A DNA stretch of 64,000 nucleotides from assembly GCF_032854445.1 (NCBI RefSeq), contig NC_088302.1, forward strand, positions 40,924,191-40,988,190, in the 5' to 3' direction. Below the pieces are notes generated by a model. It was given only the letters and a program-made list of their open reading frames with translations, made no database searches and was not told the DNA's origin. The stretch is from Liolophura sinensis. Its lineage: Eukaryota > Mollusca > Polyplacophora > Chitonida > Chitonidae. The position numbers and the translations under genes were made by a program. Shown here piece by piece: positions 58,415 to 64,000 of the stretch; position 1 is the first letter of the stretch, and every line of letters starts with the position of its first letter.

Positions 58415-61400
58415 ATGGAACCCGACAAAATGAGTGAGGAAGGTGCAAAAAATTTACGAAGCTCACATCAAGCCAGTAATCAAGCACGTCCAAATGTAAC
58501 CTCAAGTCCTGCCAGTGACAGCACTGTGGCACAGTGTCAAAATAACACCTCGGTGAGTGTCACAAGTAACATGGGAGCAAGTTCAAGCAATCAAAGGGAT
58601 CGAGATGTGGGTGACATGGCATTTAACTCTAACCCAAGGCCAATTTCCAGCATTACATCGGGATCCAACCCAGTGGCAGGCGCTTCAATCCCTGTGCATA
58701 ACCATGTGAATATCCCAGCTATTGGCAGTGCCAGTTACAGTGGAATTAACCCCCTTGTCCCTCTTCAGCCGTCTGTCAAGAAATTATGTTCAGGTTCCGG
58801 CCAGCAAGGACAGCAGTTGGAAGGGGCACCCTATAACTGGCAGAGTGGAAAGACATCGGTGAAAGAACGTCTAGCTTATTTATTTAACACAGATGTCATG
58901 AGTGATGTGAAGTTTCAGGTTGGAAAGCCTCCGAACACGCAAGTGATTCCAGCACACAAATTTGTTTTGTCGGTTGGAAGCGCGGTTTTCGATGCTCTAT
59001 TTAACGGGGGAATGGCAACCACAGAGAGCATGATCGAAATCCCGGACGTAGAGCCTGCAGCTTTTCTCGCTTTGCTGCGCTTCCTGTACTCAGATGAGGT
59101 TCAAATCGGACCAGAAACTGTAATGACGACTCTTTACACAGCAAAGAAGTATGCTGTTCCAGCGTTGGAGAAAGCTTGCGTGGAATTCTTGAAGAGAAAT
59201 CTCAGTAGTGATAATGCATTTATGCTCCTTACTCAGGCACGTCTCTTCGATGAACCACAACTGGCTGCTCTGTGTCTTGAGACCATCGACAAGAACACCT
59301 CGGATGCAATAGGCGCCGACGGTTTTACGGATATAGACCACGAGACTTTATGCGTTGTGCTGGAACGTGACACCTTGGGAATTCGTGAATGTAAACTGTT
59401 CTCGGCAGTGTGTAGGTGGGCTGAGGCTGAGTGTGTGAGGCAGAACAAAGGCACAACCTCCGAGAATCAGAGGCGGGTCCTGGGGCGATCTCTGAGGTTG
59501 ATACGCTTTCCATTGATGAGCGTTGAGGAGTTTGCCATGGGAGCTGCTCAGAGCGGAATTCTAGAAGACAGAGAAGTCGTTCAGCTTTTTTCTGCATTTT
59601 ACAGTAAATCCCAAACCTGCTATCAGTTTTTCTGATGTGCCTCGGTGCTGCCTGACTGGAAAGGAGCAAGTTGTATCTCGCTTTTGTCAGATTGAAAGTC
59701 GCTGGGGTTATAGTGGTACAAGTGATCGTATTAGGTAGGCATTGATTCTATTAAAAATCGTATCATATTTCATCACATCCTGAGTATATGCCAGTCTGTC
59801 AGTTTCATTGATAGATCGGTTGTACACCTCATGGTGACGTTCTTGAGATTAAGATTTATGAATAGTTACGTTGTAAATAGTTGTTGTAAAAAAAAACTCA
59901 GTGAAGTTGTGAAAGGAGCATAATTTCTGCCTTTGTAGATTGGACTGGATCACAGGTTTAGTCAGGTTGGGGTAGTGGGGTGCCTGAGTGTCTGTAAAAA
60001 AGAACTAAAGGAATGGTGTCATTGAACTGTAAAGAAGTTTGATGTGTTGGCATCGCTCATTACAGTGTCATTCTGAATATCCTGATGAAAAACTTGAAGC
60101 AGATATTTTGATAGGCCTGATGGCAAGCTGCAAAGTGAGAGTCAGAAGTCCTTCTATGTGAAAAAAAAATGAGTTTCCAAACCAACATTGCTGACCCTAA
60201 TTACTCACCTTGTCCTCTTGTTTTAGCTACATTCGAGCACGTATAATCCTTCTCTACTCGTCTACAGTATTATTTTTCTCTTGTTTGTCCATTGTCAACA
60301 ATATTTTGACGAACAGAGTTTCCCACACCTCTTTGCCGTTCATACTTTCACTCTTACCGTGACGTCTGGCAACTCATGAACTGCTTACGTCAAATGCTTT
60401 GTAGACATCGCCCTGGGAAACATCCGGAAGAACACAAATCTTCCCCGCTTTATCTTTCTTGGAGTTGTTGGTGGTGATTTGTTATTCTTCGGTAGTATCT
60501 CTTTATTTATCAGCAGTCTTTTGTCAGCAGTGCTTGTGTTTGTCCTGTCACAGTATCTGCTGCAAGGTTTAATCAGAATATTCAAACTTAGCCTCACCTC
60601 CGCTCCTCGTGCAAAACTGTTTAAGAAGCATTCATCAATAAAATTAATTCAGGTCTAAATTAGAATGATGTTTGCATAGTTTAGATAAAGAGAATGCATG
60701 CGTTATAGAGTGACCTTGGCCTTGTTCTAGATTTCTGGTACAAAATTTGCTAGTAGTGGCAGTGATGTGAGCTGTGAAGTGAACATAAAAGAGCATGGTC
60801 TGGGCTGTAAGGACTGTGAAGTGGTGGCGTTTGGTCATGAACCAGTGTGACAGGGTGGTTCGATGGTTGCAGTGAAACTTAGATCCTCACTTGAACGTGA
60901 CTGATGTTTCCTGCAAATGAACAATTTTCTGATGTGAAGTAATGAAGTTCAGTGACTTTGAAATTGGACGGATTGTAGCAACATGGTTCTCATGCCTAGT
61001 TTTTTTCTCCCCCCCATCAATCCTGTTTGTCAGTTTTTAAAGTGTGGTATCAGTTTGATGTGCCCCTTATATTAACCATATAACCATTAAAATCATATAC
61101 ATGTACATGTAGCTAGTCTGTTTGCAACCTGCAGATGGTCGTGGATTTCCCCCCGGGCCCTGCCCTGTTTCCTCCACCATAATGCTGGCCGCCGTCGTAT
61201 AAGTGAGATATTCTTGAGTACAGCGTAAAACACCAATCAAATAAATAAAATACATGTAGCTTTTCTTGAGATCATTAGAAATACCACAAAATTTTAACTT
61301 TTTTCCCACAGATTTATGGTGAATAGGCGCATTTTCGTTGTTGGATTTGGACTCTATGGCAGTATCCATGGGCCAACAGAGTATTCCGTCAACATACAGG

Positions 61401-63641
61401 TATGTTATAATTTAAAGAGGGCACTAACAGTGTAAACCACCAGGAAAAACAGAGCAGACACTTGGAAAATGAGTCACATTGTTTTACCCCTATTTATAAT
61501 ATATAGGTATATTGGTTTTTCATCTTAATTTTATATCAAGAACTGCTTCACTTCAAGTTGGAAATAGGATAATCCTGAAAGCGTATTTCAATCAACATTA
61601 TGTCTGGTAGCATTCTTTGTTATTCACCGTGCCACAAGTTGGAAATAGGATAATACGGAAAAGGTATTGCAATCAACATTATGTCTGGTAGCATTCTTTG
61701 TCATTCCCCGTGCCACATTCACTGTGCCACAAGTTGGAAATAGGATAATCCTGAAAACGTATTCCAGTCAGCATTATGTCTGGTAGCATTCTTTGTCATT
61801 CACCATGGTACATACGACGGACATACCTTAAGGTTCTGAAACCCTTGTTTTGCAAAATTGTTTCCTATATTTGTTCTCTCATTGTTAATTTCACTTAAGT
61901 CCATGTCATTTGCATTAACAGGGGCAAGAAAAGCCTTCCCCTGGCAAACTTTAATAATGTACCCTATTTTAGGTGGGGGTTGAACTCCCGTCTATAAAAT
62001 TTTTTTTGGTCTGATCAGACTTCTAGAGAAAGTTGCAGCATGTATATACATATCAAAATAGGACAGCTTTCCCCTTGGATGGTACATATGCAACATTTAT
62101 GATTTTCATGATTTTTATCAGTTTTATAGATTAGAACTTTGATGGACACTAAAACTGTAACTTACATGTATCCTTATTAAATAGTGTCCTTTAAAACATA
62201 CAAGTACATACATGTAGTAACATAGCTGCATTAAAAGATAACTCAATAAGTGTTCCTGCATTAAAGAGGCGTAAATCTGTATTTGTTTTTCTAATTAGAA
62301 TTTCTGTTTTTTACCAAGAATAGGTCAAATTTTGCCTGTTGATAAGCACTGAACAACCATCTGTGCTATTTCTAGTGGTAAAATCATTCTAGTGTTTGAA
62401 AAAGTTATAATGCGACCCACTATACAAAGTTTAGCAACTTTATTATAGATTTTAAACATGTGATCAGAAAAGGCTGATATTTTGCTGGAAGTAATTATTT
62501 TGGCTAGACTAATACCAAAACTTTGATGGATTTGTGGTGATTTTTTTGCCCAAAGACCCTTGTTTGACCCAGGCTTTTAATTTTATGGTTTTCTGAGTTT
62601 GTCCTTTTGTTGAGTACATGGCAACATTACTTGCTTTACATCATGTACACTGAGACACAGTTTGTTTACATGATGCTAGTTTTTGCAGTACAGTACATAT
62701 GTACTTAATCTGTTGTTTTGATACATTGCAGATAATTCACAGTGATACTGGTAAAGTGATGGGCCAGAATGACACTAGCTTTCAATGCGATGGCTCTAAT
62801 TCCACTTTCCGTGTGATGTTCAAAGAGCCTGTGGAAATCATGCCAAATACAAGTTACACAGCCTGCTCTACCTTGAAGGTTTGTATTTTGTCCTGTGAAA
62901 TATATTATCTTAATATTAACATACTGTTGTCTTCTCTTCCACCTGAGCAATCTGTTACCCTCCACCATTAGACACGGCTGCTGTCGTACAAGAGAAAAGG
63001 TCTTTAGTATGATGTTAAACATCAGTCAAATTGAATTGAATGTTCTCTTCCATCTAATTACAATTCTTCCTTTTATGAAATGGGACTCTTTCTGGCTCTG
63101 GTGGTGAAAGTGCTGACCTACTGCAATTGTTTATTCCTTGACCAGTACGGTGGCATATTTGAAGCAGTCTCTTGTATGTTGGTCAAGCTGTGCTTTTAAG
63201 TCAGGAGGTTTGTCAACTGGTGAAGCGTGGTTGCTTACACTAGACACTCTGTTTTTCTTCACCCATGAACCTTACTGGTGTCATATATGTGTAAAATTTG
63301 GCGTTACATAAATAAATCCGGCACTGAAACAAAACACAAAACAAGACACATATTATTTATGCAAAGGTGAAATGTCAGTCTTCTGGTCAATGAGACTGGC
63401 CACAAGGTGTCATGGTGATATGGCTGAAACATAACTGGAAGTGGCATAAAATGTTTTTTTTTTCACTAAATCTGTTTTGCAGGGTCCTGACTCCTATTAC
63501 GGCTCCAAAGGGCTACGAAAGGTTACCCACGAGTCAGTCTCCAGTGGGAAGGTGACATTTCAGTTCACATATGCCGCAGGCAACAACAACGGTACATCCG
63601 TAGAGGACGGACAAATCCCAGAAATTATATTCTACACCTAG
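58415..63641 (+). CDS. BTBD1/BTBD2 orthologue (BTB-BACK-PHR protein)
   Basis: Four exons: 58415-59734, 61312-61399, 62732-62878 and 63483-63641 (TAG), about 570 residues. Residues 1-145 are a low-complexity Ser/Asn-rich leader. [18 protein letters not shown] opens the conserved part. The BTB domain follows ([48 protein letters not shown]), then BACK ([40 protein letters not shown]). The PHR domain spans the end of exon 1 and exons 2-4 ([73 protein letters not shown]). Human BTBD1/2 bind topoisomerase I and are cullin-3 substrate-adaptor-like proteins. In the given sequence the frame breaks in a T6 run at 59586-59591. With five T the family sequence [11 protein letters not shown] is restored and all downstream phases fit. 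As written, the frame ends at 59635. Confidence 0.94.
59586..59591 (+). other. Single-base frameshift in BTBD1/2 exon 1
   Basis: Six T where family conservation needs five. Before it the frame reads DREVVQLF. After it the conserved continuation LHFTVNPKP is in the next frame, followed by 44 further conserved residues to the exon end. It is most simply a homopolymer miscall; a true frameshift allele cannot be excluded from the sequence alone. Confidence 0.9.
59735..61311 (+). other. Intron 1 of the BTBD1/2 gene
   Basis: A good donor (ATTAG, gtaggc) and acceptor (cttttttcccacag). Apart from the SINE at 61110-61250, no repeat array or nested exon is recognised. Confidence 0.8.
61110..61252 (+). 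mobile_element. SINE family A, head-truncated
   Basis: Shows cctgcagatggtcgtggatt, ccataatgctggccgccgtc, tattcttgagtacagcgtaa and caccaatcaaataaataaa. It lies in intron 1 of the BTBD1/2 gene, 60 bp before exon 2. Confidence 0.87.
61550..61815 (+). repeat. 80-98 bp tandem triplication
   Basis: Three units starting cacaagttggaaataggata and including cattatgtctggtagcattc, at about 61553, 61630 and 61729. The second unit carries a short internal duplication (ccccgtgccacattcactgt). It lies in intron 2 of the BTBD1/2 gene. Confidence 0.9.
62930..63035 (+). mobile_element. Diverged SINE tail fragment
   Basis: Weak similarity to SINE A bodies (ccaccattagacacggctgc, tcgtacaag), but with a different tail (agtatgatgttaaacatcag). 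It lies in intron 3 of the BTBD1/2 gene. Confidence 0.45.
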
Positions 63642-64000
63642 TCATAGAGCCTATCCAAAGAAATTACTAATAGTATTAGAATAGGGCTTTGTTTTGTTAA
63701 TGTGCAACGGTGAAGAACAAATCGTAGAGAGAAAGTAAAGTATTGGTGACAATGTTAATGCAAAATAATGCTCAACTTTTGTTTTCATTAATTCTGTTAC
63801 AGATCAGTTGTCTAGTCATGAGAGTATTGTTTGTTTGTAGAATCCATGTCACTGTTGTGGTAACATTTTTCTTAACATCTTTATAAAGTGGACAATTGTG
63901 TTTGTTGTGCCCATTAATCTGGCCTCAATGTTGTATTATTGCTATTGTGTTTTGACCTCTGAACCCATCTGTGAATGGACCAGACAGGAAAAAAACTGTA
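63642..64000 (+). other. 3' UTR and downstream region of the BTBD1/2 gene
   Basis: Follows the TAG at 63639-63641. No canonical AATAAA was found in the visible 359 bases, so the transcript probably extends beyond the right edge. Confidence 0.6.

Noticed and set aside
58415-59635. BTBD protein ending at 59635 as a natural BTB-BACK-only form
   Set aside because: The sequence after the T6 run encodes conserved PHR residues in the shifted frame up to a canonical donor and three matching exons, so a one-base error is much more likely.

Overview
This is animal nuclear DNA, AT-rich, with GT-AG introns, several dispersed tRNA-derived SINE families, MITE-like copies, a decayed LINE, a transposase remnant and an unusually heavy load of private minisatellites. 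The protein-coding content and the repeats suggest a marine lophotrochozoan, most likely a mollusc. That placement is inference; no diagnostic gene fixes the species. Almost all long open frames lie inside tandem repeats. The real genes had to be assembled exon by exon from splice sites, reading phase and protein similarity.

Four protein-coding genes are supported. (1) Minus strand, 15297 down to at least 2413: a nine-exon partial gene encoding an N-terminal LOTUS/OST-HTH domain, two RRM-like RNA-binding domains and, by phase-compatible splicing, a UBA domain. It runs off the left edge or ends in unrecognised sequence. (2) Minus strand, 30299-26739: a complete five-exon, 237-residue secreted expansin-like protein. 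(3) Minus strand, 57819-37013: a complete 22-exon, 819-residue PARP6/PARP8-type mono-ADP-ribosyltransferase that also carries a UBA domain. (4) Plus strand, 58415-63641: a four-exon BTBD1/BTBD2 orthologue (BTB-BACK-PHR), read correctly only if one extra T in a T6 run is discounted. Genes 3 and 4 are divergent, about 0.6 kb apart, and probably share a bidirectional promoter.

Between them: 0-2.4 kb holds a 31-bp minisatellite and transposon debris. The LOTUS gene introns hold a 36-bp hairpin satellite of about 98 copies (4390-7932), a 25-bp array (9765-10292) and a 31-bp array (12480-13405). A 48-bp array lies at 16650-17335. A FLYWCH/MULE-type transposase remnant lies at 17568-18350 and a deleted Tx1/L1-like LINE at 20320-22680. 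23.6-26.6 kb is SINEs and decayed tandem repeats. 30.3-36.2 kb has no gene I can recognise.

The ADP-ribosyltransferase gene also has a separate minisatellite in several introns. One of these (51340-52025) is built from the exon 9/intron 9 junction and repeats the 5' splice site many times. Two neighbouring minus-strand genes join ubiquitin-binding (UBA) modules to RNA-binding and ADP-ribosylation machinery. These fusions, the expansin gene and the splice-donor array are the most interesting parts of the window.
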